Below are positions 1 through 7,693 of a stretch of DNA of 64,000 nucleotides, piece by piece (position 1 is the first letter of the stretch; each line of letters starts with the position of its first letter). This DNA is from Streptomyces sp. RB17. Lineage in GTDB: Bacteria; Actinomycetota; Actinomycetes; Streptomycetales; Streptomycetaceae. The notes beneath the pieces are model-generated. The model saw only the letters and a list, made by a program, of their open reading frames with translations, searched no databases and was not told the origin of the DNA. A program made the translations under genes and the position numbers. The stretch spans positions 992,001 to 1,056,000 of the forward strand of contig NZ_WEGL01000001.1 of assembly GCF_009604455.1 (NCBI RefSeq), given 5' to 3'.

Positions 1-112
1 GGGGCCGGTGCCGTCCCCGGTGGAAGACGGTCACCTCCCAGCCGCGCGCCACCGCCGCCTGAGCGACCGCCCGTCCCACGAACTCCGTACCGCCCAGCAC
101 CAGAAGTCTCAT
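1..112 (-). CDS. NAD-dependent epimerase/dehydratase, 5' part only
   Basis: The reverse strand opens with an ATG at 112 and reads off the window edge, giving about 37 residues. They begin with a beta strand and a glycine-rich turn (residues 7-12, LGGTEFVG), then a helix and the strand-loop VTVFHRGR. This is the NAD(P)-binding Rossmann start of extended short-chain dehydrogenase/NAD-dependent epimerase proteins. The arginine after the second strand is often seen in NADP-preferring members. The rest of the protein lies outside the window, so substrate and full length cannot be judged. Confidence 0.7.
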   Translation of the reverse strand, partial: MRLLVLGGTEFVGRAVAQAAVARGWEVTVFHRGRHRP

Positions 113-189
113 ACCGGTGATCGTGCCCGCTCCGGGCGCCCGGCGGTACGGGACTCTGCCGAGGGCAGAGAAGACCTGTCGACGGGCGG

Positions 190-756
190 TCAGCGGCCGG
201 TCGGCGGGGTGTACTTGTAGCCCACCCGGCGCACCGTCTGGATCGTCTGCCGGTGCTCGGCGCCCAGCTTGCGGCGCAGCCGGGCGATGTGCACGTCGAC
301 GGTGCGGCCGTCGCCGACATGGCCGTAGCCCCACACCGTGGTGACCAGCTGGTCGCGGGTGTGCACCCGGTGCGGATGGGCCACCAGGTGCGCGAGCAGC
401 TCGAACTCCAGGTAGGTGAGGTCGAGTTCACGGCCGTCGACGCTGGCGGTGCGCTGCGCGGGATCGATCCGCACGAGCGGCCGCCCGCCCGCATCGCCGC
501 CTGCCTCGGCGCCCGTCTCCGGCTCGTCCGGCACCGCGACCGGCAGGAACGGCGGGCGCTGGTCGGCCGGGACCAGCACCAGGTAGCCGACCATCGGCGG
601 CTGTCCGGGGAGGGTGGGCAGGGTGTGCTGCGGCGCGGGCAGCCAGGTGGCGCCCGGCGGCAGGAGGTCCGCGACGTCGACCACCTCGTCCCGGTCGACG
701 GCGCGCAGCCGGTGCCGGGCGGGGGTGGGGCTGGTCAGGGAACGGGTGATCGCCAT
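190..756 (-). CDS. Winged-helix (OmpR/PhoB-type) transcriptional regulator without receiver domain
   Basis: The 188-residue protein has a C-terminal OmpR/PhoB-type winged-helix domain (about residues 95-185). It shows the typical LTYLEFELLAHL helix, the RDQLVTTVWG segment, the DVHIARLRRKLG recognition helix and a final VRRVGYKYTPP wing. The N-terminal 90 residues do not look like a phosphoacceptor receiver domain: there is no Asp-containing beta-strand pattern and no conserved Lys. It is therefore an orphan DNA-binding protein rather than a classical response regulator. The ATG at 756 is the first start of the frame. Its targets are unknown; the nearest divergent or upstream space is the gene-poor stretch to its right. 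Confidence 0.8.
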   Translation of the reverse strand: MAITRSLTSPTPARHRLRAVDRDEVVDVADLLPPGATWLPAPQHTLPTLPGQPPMVGYLVLVPADQRPPFLPVAVPDEPETGAEAGGDAGGRPLVRIDPAQRTASVDGRELDLTYLEFELLAHLVAHPHRVHTRDQLVTTVWGYGHVGDGRTVDVHIARLRRKLGAEHRQTIQTVRRVGYKYTPPTGR

Positions 757-1178
757 GAGAGGTCAGCTCTTTCGCGCGAGAGGGGCGTGACAGGACACGT
801 ACGTCGCTTCGCGCTGGCCGAAGGCCGGGGGTACGGCTTTAGAGGGCCCGCGCGTTCACCGCGCGGCAACACACCCGGTCGAAATCGTGGTGCTGACGGG
901 AAGGCCAGAAGGGCTCGAGGTCATGGCGACCCGTCGCGGTGTACTCCTGGAAGCCGGCCATGGGTTCATTGAAGCAGACGCGGGCGCCGGAGAGGACCCC
1001 TGCGCGAGATGGTGTCTCGGTATCCGGACAAGCGGTGACCACCATGGGCACGGCGGAGCAGGCAGGCATCGTGGAGCGGCAGCCGATCTTCCGGGTCAGG
1101 CATGGCCGGCCGGGCCGCGTACACCTGTGTGTCGCGGACCGGCCGGCCGAGGCGTCAGGGTGCGGGCCTGAGCCCGGG
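757..1178. other. Interval without a convincing gene
   Basis: About 420 bases lie between the start of the winged-helix regulator and the degraded 3' end of the MerR gene. Several frames stay open, as expected at this GC content, but none has a good ribosome site, a recognisable domain or consistent codon-position bias. The interval must hold the promoter of the winged-helix regulator. It may also hold decayed sequence continuing from the MerR pseudogene. I see no RNA gene or strong hairpin here. Confidence 0.5.
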
Positions 1179-1941
1179 TCAGCGCAGCGGCAGGGCGAAC
1201 TCGCTGTCCGGTCCGGTCCCCCCGCTCGCGGGTTTGGGGACGAGGAGGAGGCGGATGCCTCCGGACGGCCGGCGCTGCTGCTGCGCGGCCCTGCGGCCAG
1301 CGCCTCGATGGCGAGTTCGGCCTGGGTCCCACTGCCCCACTGCCCGGGCGTCTCCGGTTGGACGCACGCCTCCTGATGGGCAGGATCCGTGCGGAGGATG
1401 AGGTCGGGGAAGCCGGCCGCGATCGGGCCGGCCTGCTCGTCGGGGACGGGCCGGCACCACTCGACCGGGCCGTCGCTGTCGCCGCTCACAGGCGGTGGAT
1501 GAACAGCTCCCGCCCCATGGGCACCAGCTCGTCCTGGTGCACCCGGCGGACGACGCTGAGCAGGCTTCGGGCGGGCATGTCGCGGACGGTGACCTCGTAC
1601 ATGGCGGACTTCTCTCCGTGAAGGCGGTCAACGAGGCGGCCGACCAGTTCGCGCTGGGCGGCGTGCTCGACCTCGGTTCCGGCCCAATAGGCGCGGATCT
1701 CCTCGGCGGCCGACCCTGCGTGCAGGGCCAGGATGTCCCGGATCCGGGCCAAGGGGACGCGGATCCGGCGCAGCGAGGCCACCAGGCGGGCCTGATCGAG
1801 TTGCGTGGCCGCGTACCAGCGGTAGCCGGTGTCCGGGTCGACGCGGGCGGGCACCAGCAGCCCGAGTTCGTCGTACAGCCGCAGCGCCTTGGGCGACAGA
1901 CGCGACAGACGCGTGAACTCACCGATGCTGACCAGGCCCAT
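1179..1941 (-). pseudogene. MerR-family regulator with GyrI-like effector domain, broken by two frameshifts
   Basis: Reading from the ATG at 1941 gives a complete MerR DNA-binding domain (SIGEFTRLSRLSPKALRLYD, residues 5-24), a helical linker and the start of an effector domain, then TGA at 1486-1488. The family homology continues in the next frame from 1489 (SGDSDGPVEWCRPVPDEQ and AGFPDLILRTDPAHQEA, ending IEALAA). It continues in the third frame from about 1300 down to the TGA at 1179 (PSGGIRLLLVPKPASG, then EFALPLR). A single intact reading would be about 250-270 residues, the usual size of MerR plus GyrI-like drug-sensing domain proteins. The first break looks like an extra TG in CCTGTGAGC. 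If the sequence is right, only the 151-residue DNA-binding half (1486-1941) can be made from the normal start; a GTG overlapping the TGA could in principle restart translation. A sequencing error cannot be excluded. Confidence 0.72.
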
Positions 1942-2113
1942 GGACGGCTCCCTGGTTCCGGGCGGTCGCCCGCTCGCGACCACTGTGCGGCTTCCCCAAA
2001 GGTCAAGGTCAAGCGCACGACGGACACGATGACGGTGCCCCGAGCGGGAACCCCCGAAGGACTTCCGGAGCCGACCACCAAATCGGTCTCCACGACAGCG
2101 CACGATACGCAGC

Positions 2114-2146
2114 AGGGGCGCCCGCCAAGACGGCGGGCGCCCCTTT
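2114..2146 (-). terminator. Hairpin terminator downstream of glnII
   Basis: A 13-bp GC-rich inverted repeat (AGGGGCGCCCGCC / GGCGGGCGCCCCT) with a short loop lies just past the glnII stop codon, next to a short T run on the plus strand. It probably ends glnII transcription. It also separates glnII from the MerR pseudogene, which is read in the same direction. Confidence 0.75.
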
Positions 2147-2160
2147 CCCGAAGCGGGAGG

Positions 2161-3192
2161 TCAGACCTGGCCGGCCTTCTCCAGTGCGGTGCAGCAGGTG
2201 TCCACCAGCAGGCGGGTCACCACGTACGGGTCGACGTTGGCGTTCGGGCGGCGGTCCTCGATGTAGCCCTTGCCGTCCTTCTCGACCTGCCACGGGATGC
2301 GGACCGAGGCGCCGCGGTCGGAGACGCCGTAGGAGAACTTGTCCCACGGGGCGGTCTCGTGCAGACCCGTCAGGCGCTCGTCGATGCCCGCGCCGTAGTT
2401 CTTGACGTGGTCCAGCGGCTTGGAGCCCTCGCCGAGCGACTCGCACGCGGTGACGATCGCGTCGTAGCCCTCGCGCATGGCCTTGGTCGAGAAGTTGGTG
2501 TGCGCGCCCGCGCCGTTCCAGTCGCCCTTGACCGGCTTGGGGTCGAGGGTCGCGGAGATGCCGAAGTCCTCGGCGGTGCGGTACAGCAGCCAGCGGGCCA
2601 CCCACAGCTGGTCGGAGACCTCCAGCGGGGCGAGCGGGCCGACCTGGAACTCCCACTGGCCCGGCATGACCTCGGCGTTGATGCCGGAGATGCCGAGGCC
2701 GGCCTTCAGGCAGTTCTCCAGGTGCGCCTCGACGATGTCACGGCCGAAGATCTCGTCGGCGCCGACACCGCAGTAGTAGCCGCCCTGCGGGGCCGGGAAG
2801 CCGCCCTCGGGGAAGCCCAGCGGGCGGGAGCCGTCGAAGAAGGTGTACTCCTGCTCGATGCCGAAGACCGGCTCCTGAGCGGCGAACCGCTCGGCGACCT
2901 CGGCCAGCGCGGCCCGCGAGTTGGACGGGTGCGGCTTCATGTCCGTGTCCAGGACCTCGCACAGCACCAGCACGTCGTCGCCGCCGCGGATCGGGTCCGG
3001 GCAGGTGAAGACCGGCTTGAGCACGCAGTCCGAGGAGTGGCCCTCGGCCTGGTTGGTGGAGGAGCCGTCGAAGCCCCAGACGGGCAGCGCGTCGAGACCG
3101 GCCGGAGTACCCGCGATGATCTTCGTCTTGGAACGGAGCTTGGCCGTCGGCGCGGTGCCGTCGATCCAGATGTACTCAGCCTTGAAGGTCAC
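2161..3192 (-). CDS. glnII: Glutamine synthetase II (eukaryotic-type GSII)
   Basis: This 343-residue enzyme makes glutamine from glutamate, ammonia and ATP in the cytoplasm. It has the hallmarks of the short GSII type: an N-terminal AEYIWIDG segment, the VWGFDGSST motif, the EQEYTF metal-binding strand, and GPLAPLEVSDQLWVARWL followed by AGAHTNFSTKAMR, which carries active-site His and Asn residues. GSII is not controlled by adenylylation, and the GlnA-type tyrosine loop is absent. I chose the GTG at 3192 because family members start at this VTFKAEY position; an upstream in-frame extension has no homology. A four-half-site GlnR box lies about 100 bp upstream, so nitrogen-dependent control is expected. 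Together with glnA in this window it gives the two-synthetase arrangement typical of Streptomyces. Confidence 0.96.
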   Translation of the reverse strand: MTFKAEYIWIDGTAPTAKLRSKTKIIAGTPAGLDALPVWGFDGSSTNQAEGHSSDCVLKPVFTCPDPIRGGDDVLVLCEVLDTDMKPHPSNSRAALAEVAERFAAQEPVFGIEQEYTFFDGSRPLGFPEGGFPAPQGGYYCGVGADEIFGRDIVEAHLENCLKAGLGISGINAEVMPGQWEFQVGPLAPLEVSDQLWVARWLLYRTAEDFGISATLDPKPVKGDWNGAGAHTNFSTKAMREGYDAIVTACESLGEGSKPLDHVKNYGAGIDERLTGLHETAPWDKFSYGVSDRGASVRIPWQVEKDGKGYIEDRRPNANVDPYVVTRLLVDTCCTALEKAGQV

Positions 3193-3292
3193 GGGGCCAC
3201 ATCCTTCGGGGGTCGGGCGCACTCGGTGCGGGTGCTGCGGCGCTGCGGCACTGGGGCGCCGCTCGAACTGCCGGGCAGCCTGTCAACAGGCG

Positions 3293-3330
3293 ATTTCCCG
3301 TCCGTTGCTCTCGTGTGAACCCCGTGTTAC
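3293..3330 (-). promoter_or_regulatory. GlnR box upstream of glnII
   Basis: On the glnII coding strand the sequence reads GTAAC-n6-TTCAC-n6-GCAAC-n6-GAAAT. This is the a1-b1-a2-b2 architecture of actinobacterial GlnR sites (gTnAC-n6-GaAAC repeated with 6-bp spacers). GlnR is the OmpR-type nitrogen regulator known to control glnA and glnII in Streptomyces. The b1 half-site is the weakest match. Confidence 0.85.
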
Positions 3331-3344
3331 CTGGTCGTTCCGTG

Positions 3345-3821
3345 TCACGGCTCACGTTGTGAGGCGTCGCCGGGAGGGGTATGGGCGCCCTCCGCCGCGG
3401 CCTGCCGCACCCCGTCGAGGAAGTCCCGGATCGCGGCCCGCTGGTGGTCGTCGTAGCCGCGCAGCAGCTCCACCGACCGCTCGATCAGCGGCCCGAACGA
3501 CGCCTGTCCGAGGCTCACGGCGTGTTCCGTCACCTCGACGACGACCTTCCGCCGGTCGGTCGTGCCGCGCACCCGTCGGACATGGCCTGCCCGCTCCAGC
3601 CGGTCCAGCAGCGCGGTCGTCCCGGCCGAGTTGAGCCCGAGCACGGCCCCGAGCCGCCCGGCGGTGAGTTCCTCGCCGGCCCGCCGCGCGTCCATGAGCG
3701 CGATCAGGGCGCGTACGTCCGTGGGGTGCATGCCGTTCGCCTGCGCGAACCGGGCGCTGTGCAGGCCGAGTTCGACGGCGACGGCACGCAAGAGGTGGAC
3801 GATCTCCGTCTCGCGCTGCAC
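3345..3821 (-). CDS. MarR-family transcriptional regulator
   Basis: This 158-residue MarR-type protein has a central winged helix. LTAGRLGAVLGLNSAGTTAL (about residues 52-71) is the recognition region, and RAGHVRRVRGTTDRRKVVVE is the wing with the conserved D-R-R motif. Flanking helices form the dimerisation domain. The start is a GTG at 3821. The gene is divergent from an alpha/beta hydrolase gene, with a 12-bp perfect inverted repeat in the short space between them. By the usual MarR logic it probably represses both genes, with relief by a small ligand that the hydrolase may act on. The ligand is unknown. Confidence 0.88.
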   Translation of the reverse strand: MQRETEIVHLLRAVAVELGLHSARFAQANGMHPTDVRALIALMDARRAGEELTAGRLGAVLGLNSAGTTALLDRLERAGHVRRVRGTTDRRKVVVEVTEHAVSLGQASFGPLIERSVELLRGYDDHQRAAIRDFLDGVRQAAAEGAHTPPGDASQREP

Positions 3822-3836
3822 GCGGGGCCTCCGAAG

Positions 3837-3879
3837 CTATTATCTCGCTGAGCGAATGTCTTGCTGGGCGAGATAATAG
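3837..3879. promoter_or_regulatory. Palindromic operator between marR and hydrolase genes
   Basis: Two 12-bp arms, CTATTATCTCGC (3837-3848) and GCGAGATAATAG (3868-3879), are perfect inverted repeats 19 bp apart. They fill most of the gap between the two divergent starts. The AT-rich arms stand out in this high-GC sequence and would overlap both promoters. This fits a MarR-type dimer site, possibly two dimers, for autoregulation and control of the hydrolase gene. Confidence 0.8.
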
Positions 3880-3890
3880 GGGGCGGTGTG

Positions 3891-4751
3891 GTGCCGGGAC
3901 ACGACAGCGAGGCCTTCCGGGTTGCGTACGACAAGGTGTTGGCGAAATGGCCCGCCGACCGGGAGGCGCTGACGGTCGCCACGCCCTTCGGCGACACCCG
4001 CGTCAACTCCTGCGGCCCTCGCGACGCGCCCCCGCTGGTCCTGCTCCCGGGCGGCGGCGGGGCCACCTCCGTCTCCTGGTACGCCCAGGTCGCGGAGCTG
4101 GCCCGGGTGCGCCGGGTGCACGCGGTCGACGTGATCGGCGCCCCGGGCCTGAGCGTCCCGGCCGGCGACCGCCACCCCCGTACGGTCGCCGACCTGACGC
4201 TCTGGCTGGACGCGGTGCTGGACGGCCTGGGCGCCGCGTCGGCCGACCTGGGCGGCCACTCCTACGGCGGCTGGATCGCCCTGCACCACGCCCTGCATGC
4301 CCCCGACCGGACACGCCGCCTGTTCCTCCTGGACCCGACCCAGTGCTTCGCCGGGTACAAGGCGGCGTATCTGCTGCGCGCCCTGCCGATGCTGCTGCGG
4401 CCCACGCCCCGCCGGGTCCGCGCGTTCCTGGAGTGGGAGACCGGGGGAGGGGCAGCCCTGGACCCGGGCTGGCTCGCCCTCCAGGAGGCGGCCGCCGGCT
4501 TCCCGGCCGCGAAGCCGGTGACCGGCCCGCGCCCGGCGCCGGACGCGCTGCGGGCGCTGGAGACACGGGTCCTGCTGCTCGTGGCGGCGAACAGCAGGAC
4601 CCACGACTCCCGCGAGGTGGCTGCCGGGGCGGAGGCGCTGCTGCCGCACGTGGAGACGGCCGTGCTGCCGGACGTCTCGCACCACGCACTGCCGCAGGCC
4701 GCGCCTGCCGTCCTGGTCCGCCGCCTCACGGATTTCCTGTCCGGACCCTGA
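3891..4751 (+). CDS. Alpha/beta hydrolase
   Basis: This is a cytoplasmic alpha/beta-fold hydrolase of 286 residues. It shows an oxyanion-hole region (LVLLPGGGGATS), the nucleophile elbow G-H-S-Y-G-G with the catalytic Ser, and a late DVSHHALP segment with the probable catalytic His. A cap-like helical segment (AYLLRALPMLLRP) lies between. The start is probably the GTG at 3891, behind an AGGGGG ribosome site; a GTG one codon upstream is nearly equivalent. Its promoter shares the palindromic operator with marR, so the regulator probably controls it. The substrate is unknown. The gene ends three bases before the convergent secreted-protein gene. Confidence 0.85.
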   Translation: MPGHDSEAFRVAYDKVLAKWPADREALTVATPFGDTRVNSCGPRDAPPLVLLPGGGGATSVSWYAQVAELARVRRVHAVDVIGAPGLSVPAGDRHPRTVADLTLWLDAVLDGLGAASADLGGHSYGGWIALHHALHAPDRTRRLFLLDPTQCFAGYKAAYLLRALPMLLRPTPRRVRAFLEWETGGGAALDPGWLALQEAAAGFPAAKPVTGPRPAPDALRALETRVLLLVAANSRTHDSREVAAGAEALLPHVETAVLPDVSHHALPQAAPAVLVRRLTDFLSGP

Positions 4752-4754
4752 ACC

Positions 4755-5489
4755 TCACCCCACCTTCTCGATCCGGGCGTGCCGGATGAGGAACTTGCCG
4801 GGTTCCCTGACCTGTTCGAAGGCCGCGTTGTTGAGCAGCACGCAGCTGCCGGAGACCGAGGTCACCTTCACCGTCGTGGACTTGTTGTTGTCCAGGTTGG
4901 TGACCTTCAGCGTCGTCCCGGCCGGGAACTGGTTGCTGGACGCGGCCGGCGCGCCGGCCTCACCGGAGAGCGTGACCGTGGAGCCGTTGCAGACCTGCTG
5001 GCCGGCGGCCGCGGCGGCGCCACCGCCGTTGCTCCCCGCGGCGGCGGACTGCGAGGGCTGCGCGCTCTGCTGGCCTGCGCCCTGCTGGCCTGTGCCTTGC
5101 TGTCCGACCTGCTGTCCGGCGCCCTGCTGGCCGTTCTGCGTCTGCTGCCCGGTCTGGGAGCCCTGAGCCGACTCCCCAACCGTGCAACCCGCCGCCTTCT
5201 GCTGGAGCTCGATCTGCTTGATGACCGCCTCACGGTTGGCGATCCGGGCGGCCGACTGCGCGTCCGGATGAGCCTTTTGGTCCGCGATGAACCGGTCGTT
5301 GTTGCCGTGGGCCGTGGCCAGTCCCTGGCACACCGTCGAGTCCGCCGCGGACAGGGTCTTCGCGCCCTGTGCGGGCTGGGCGGCGTTGGACGTCGTGGCG
5401 AGCGCGAAGGCCCCGCCGCCCGCCACCGCCGCGGCACCGACGAGCAGCGCGATCTTCTTCTTCGTACCGAGAGTTCTCCTGCGCGACAT
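4755..5489 (-). CDS. Secreted Gln/Gly-rich protein with C-terminal double-psi-barrel-like domain
   Basis: The 244-residue product has a basic N-terminus and a hydrophobic segment (about residues 12-36), consistent with Sec export. Next is a small domain with two Cys residues (TVCQGLA and AAGCTVG), then a low-complexity Gln/Gly/Ser linker (about residues 105-155). The C-terminal ~75 residues (FPAGTTLKVTNLDNNKSTTV, then SGSCVLLNNAAFEQV) resemble the RlpA/expansin-like double-psi beta barrel in the run of beta strands. The two further Cys in this part (QQVCNG, GSCVLL) may form a disulfide. A cell-wall role is inference only. It converges tightly with the hydrolase gene. Confidence 0.7.
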   Translation of the reverse strand: MSRRRTLGTKKKIALLVGAAAVAGGGAFALATTSNAAQPAQGAKTLSAADSTVCQGLATAHGNNDRFIADQKAHPDAQSAARIANREAVIKQIELQQKAAGCTVGESAQGSQTGQQTQNGQQGAGQQVGQQGTGQQGAGQQSAQPSQSAAAGSNGGGAAAAAGQQVCNGSTVTLSGEAGAPAASSNQFPAGTTLKVTNLDNNKSTTVKVTSVSGSCVLLNNAAFEQVREPGKFLIRHARIEKVG

Positions 5490-5609
5490 GCGCGCCTCCT
5501 GAAGAGGTAGGGGAGCGTACGCCGCTATGTACGAGATACCGAACGGGGTTACTCAGCGGTTGCAGGAGTCGGTGAAGTGGGCTGCGTCACAGCGGAGTTG
5601 AGCGGCCGC

Positions 5610-5978
5610 TCAGTCCTTGTTGTGGGACAGGGCTTCCCGTACCGCGTCCTCGGAGCGGGCGACCAGGGCCGTTCCGTCGTCGGCGGTGATGATCGGGCGC
5701 TGGATGAGCTTGGGGTGCCCGGAGAGCGCGGCGATCCACCGGTCCCGGGAGTTCTCGTCCCGCGGCCAGTCCTTCAGCCCCAGCTCCTTGGCGACCGCCT
5801 CGCCGGTCCGGGTGATGTCCCACGGCTCCAGGTTCAGCCGCTCCAGCACGGCCCTGATCTCGTCCTCGCTCGGCACGTCCTCCAGATAGCGGCGGACGGT
5901 GTACTCGGCTCCCTCGGCGTCGAGCAGGCTGATGGCGCTGCGGCACTTGGAGCAGGCCGGGTTGATCCAGATTTCCAT
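5610..5978 (-). CDS. ArsC/Spx-family thioredoxin-fold reductase
   Basis: The 122-residue protein fits the ArsC family: N-terminal strand and NPACSKCR loop with Cys9 at the position of the catalytic Cys of E. coli-type arsenate reductase, a mid-protein NLEPWDITR segment, and a late HPKLIQRPII motif carrying the conserved Arg before a cis-Pro. A second Cys (Cys12) makes a CxxC pair. No ars operon genes are nearby, so arsenate reduction in vivo is unproven and a general thiol role is possible. I chose the ATG at 5978, which starts directly at the first strand. The longer upstream frame has no homology. Confidence 0.82.
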   Translation of the reverse strand: MEIWINPACSKCRSAISLLDAEGAEYTVRRYLEDVPSEDEIRAVLERLNLEPWDITRTGEAVAKELGLKDWPRDENSRDRWIAALSGHPKLIQRPIITADDGTALVARSEDAVREALSHNKD

Positions 5979-6199
5979 GCGGGACACGGTACTCGGTACC
6001 GGGTCTGTTCGATTCTCCGACGCCTCGGCAGCCCCTCCTCGACCGGCTGTCACAGAACCTCAACCACCGTGTCCACCAGGGGCTTTACCGACCATCTGTA
6101 GCCAACCGATTGTCAGTGCCCGGCAGTAGACTGGAGGCAGTGTTCGAGGGCATCGCCGGACTGTCCGGACGGTGCCCTGACCGCGACAGGAGGATGCCC

Positions 6200-6514
6200 G
6201 TGCCCGCTGCCGCCCTGAAGCCGAAGCCGTTGCCCACCCAGTCCACCGCCAAGCACCCCGTGCTGTTCGACTCGCCCTACGAGCCCGTGGTGAAGCGGCC
6301 GCTGCCGGCCGGACGGCCGCGCGAGTGGTATGTCACCCACAACCGCCGTCTGAAGGCCATGCGCCTCGCCATAGCCCTGCTCGACTCGGGCATCTACTTC
6401 CCGGCCCAGGCCCGCGACGAGAAGATCCGCAGCACGGCGGAGGAGATCGGCATGCGTCCGCCGTCCGACACGACGTGCCACATGGTGCGCGCGTTCATGC
6501 GCTACAACCGCTGA
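6200..6514 (+). CDS. Small conserved actinobacterial protein of unknown function
   Basis: About 104 residues and basic. The C-terminal half is well ordered (EWYVTHNRRLKAMRLAIALL, then AQARDEKIRSTAEEIGMRPP) and ends in VRAFMRYNR. No enzyme motif or membrane segment is visible. The ribosome site AGGAGG directly abuts an ATG at 6194 but lies six bases from the GTG at 6200, so I prefer the GTG. I believe this is a family widely kept in Streptomyces, but that is memory rather than a search. It converges with the next gene across a hairpin terminator. Confidence 0.7.
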   Translation: MPAAALKPKPLPTQSTAKHPVLFDSPYEPVVKRPLPAGRPREWYVTHNRRLKAMRLAIALLDSGIYFPAQARDEKIRSTAEEIGMRPPSDTTCHMVRAFMRYNR

Positions 6515-6526
6515 GGCCGGCGGACA

Positions 6527-6558
6527 CCGGGTGCCCTTCCCGTCGGCGGGGCACCCGG
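6527..6558. terminator. Bidirectional hairpin terminator
   Basis: CCGGGTGCCC and GGGCACCCGG form a perfect 10-bp stem with a 12-base loop between two convergent genes. It probably ends transcription in both directions. Confidence 0.75.
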
Positions 6559-6565
6559 CGGCCTC

Positions 6566-7258
6566 TCACGCCGACACGGCCTCGACCGGCTCGCGCTCGG
6601 CCGACTCCGCCAGCAGGTGGGTCACGAACCTCCGCCGGTCCTCCGCATGGCCCTGGAACCAGAGGCCCAACCGGTGCTCGGCGTGCGGGAGTTCGAAACG
6701 GGTGTACCGGGCCCGGGTGGACAGCGCGTCCTGTACGGCCTCGGTCACGGCCGGCGGGATGACGGCGTCGGTGCCGGGGACCGCCGGCACCGCCCGGCCC
6801 GCGTACGCCCGGTACGCCTCCAGGGCGGCTGAGGTCCGCCGGCTGTCCGGACTGCGGATGATCTCGCTGAACCGGCCCCGGCCGTTCTCGAACGGCACCT
6901 GCCAGGCCTCGGCGGAGTAGACGGCGGGGGAGCACAGCGCGACGGCCGCCACCCGGGGGCCGTAGTGCCGTACGAGATCGGTGGCGTGTGCGTCGAGCAC
7001 CGCCACCGCCTGCTCGAACCGGTGGCGCGGGCTCAGTTCCGCGAGCGACCCGGTGCTGTCGCCGTGCCCCGAGAAGTCGAACGCCACAGCGTGGCAGCCG
7101 TGCCCGGCCAACTCGGTGAGCAGCGGCAGGAGGCGCTCCTTGCTGCCGTTGCCCGCGCCGTGCAGCAGGGCCACGGTGGCCCGGCCGGGCGCGCCGGTGC
7201 GCACCGCGCTGAGTCGTTCGCCGTCGAAGTCGTAGGTGAAGTACGCGAGTTCGCTCAT
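6566..7258 (-). CDS. Alpha/beta hydrolase-like protein lacking the usual nucleophile elbow
   Basis: The 230-residue protein keeps several hydrolase landmarks: LLHGAGNGSKE (oxyanion region), AVAFDFSGHGDSTG, GTDAVIPPAV (probable catalytic Asp) and ELPHAEHRLGLWF (catalytic His). Between RFEQAVAVLDAHA and TDLVRHYGPRV, where a G-x-S-x-G elbow of about 12-15 residues is expected, nothing is present. The strand VAAVALCSPA follows at once. The protein may therefore be inactive or use another residue. The start is the ATG at 7258; a start four codons upstream adds nothing. The reading frame is otherwise intact, which suggests an in-frame deletion. Confidence 0.78.
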   Translation of the reverse strand: MSELAYFTYDFDGERLSAVRTGAPGRATVALLHGAGNGSKERLLPLLTELAGHGCHAVAFDFSGHGDSTGSLAELSPRHRFEQAVAVLDAHATDLVRHYGPRVAAVALCSPAVYSAEAWQVPFENGRGRFSEIIRSPDSRRTSAALEAYRAYAGRAVPAVPGTDAVIPPAVTEAVQDALSTRARYTRFELPHAEHRLGLWFQGHAEDRRRFVTHLLAESAEREPVEAVSA

Positions 7259-7394
7259 GGGGCCATGCACTCAGGGCTGCCCCGCGCCGGGCGGAAAACG
7301 GGATGCGGTCCCTGCCACCGCGTCCCTACGCTGAACAAACGGCACGAAGCCGACACACCCCACCCCCGCCACACTCACCCCACGGAGGTCCGTC

Positions 7395-7673
7395 ATGCGT
7401 GGCATCCTCGCGTCCGGGACCGTCGTCCTGGTGATCCTCGGAATCGGAAACCATCTGTGGTGGCTCGCCGCCGTCGCGTTGCTGTACCTGTACGTGACGC
7501 ACGGGCGTGGTTCGCCCGGCACGCCACCACCCGCCGGCGCGAGCACCCCGCCCCCGCCGGAGAGCTACCGCGCCTACCGCGAGCGCCGGGACCGGCAGGC
7601 GAAGTGGGAGCGCCGCTACCGCCGGGAGCGGCCCTTCGAGGCCCGCCGGCAGGAGCGTGAGAAGAGCAGGTGA
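7395..7673 (+). CDS. Small single-pass membrane protein
   Basis: The 92-residue protein has an N-terminal hydrophobic stretch (about residues 5-35, with LVILGIGNHLWWLAAVALLY), a Pro/Ser-rich linker, and a strongly basic/acidic tail rich in Arg and Glu. The ribosome site GGAGG lies before the ATG at 7395. It has the shape of an N-terminally anchored cytoplasmic-tail protein. No function can be assigned. It converges with pspAB and has no operon partner. Confidence 0.65.
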   Translation: MRGILASGTVVLVILGIGNHLWWLAAVALLYLYVTHGRGSPGTPPPAGASTPPPPESYRAYRERRDRQAKWERRYRRERPFEARRQEREKSR

Positions 7674-7693
7674 AGTGCGTAGGGCGGCCCCGG

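Noticed and set aside
1486..1941. A complete short MerR-like gene of 151 residues
   Set aside because: Clear effector-domain homology continues past the stop in other frames, so a broken gene is the better reading.
3190..3222. Longer glnII N-terminus starting at 3222
   Set aside because: The extra ten residues are not part of the conserved GSII start; the GTG at 3192 matches family length.
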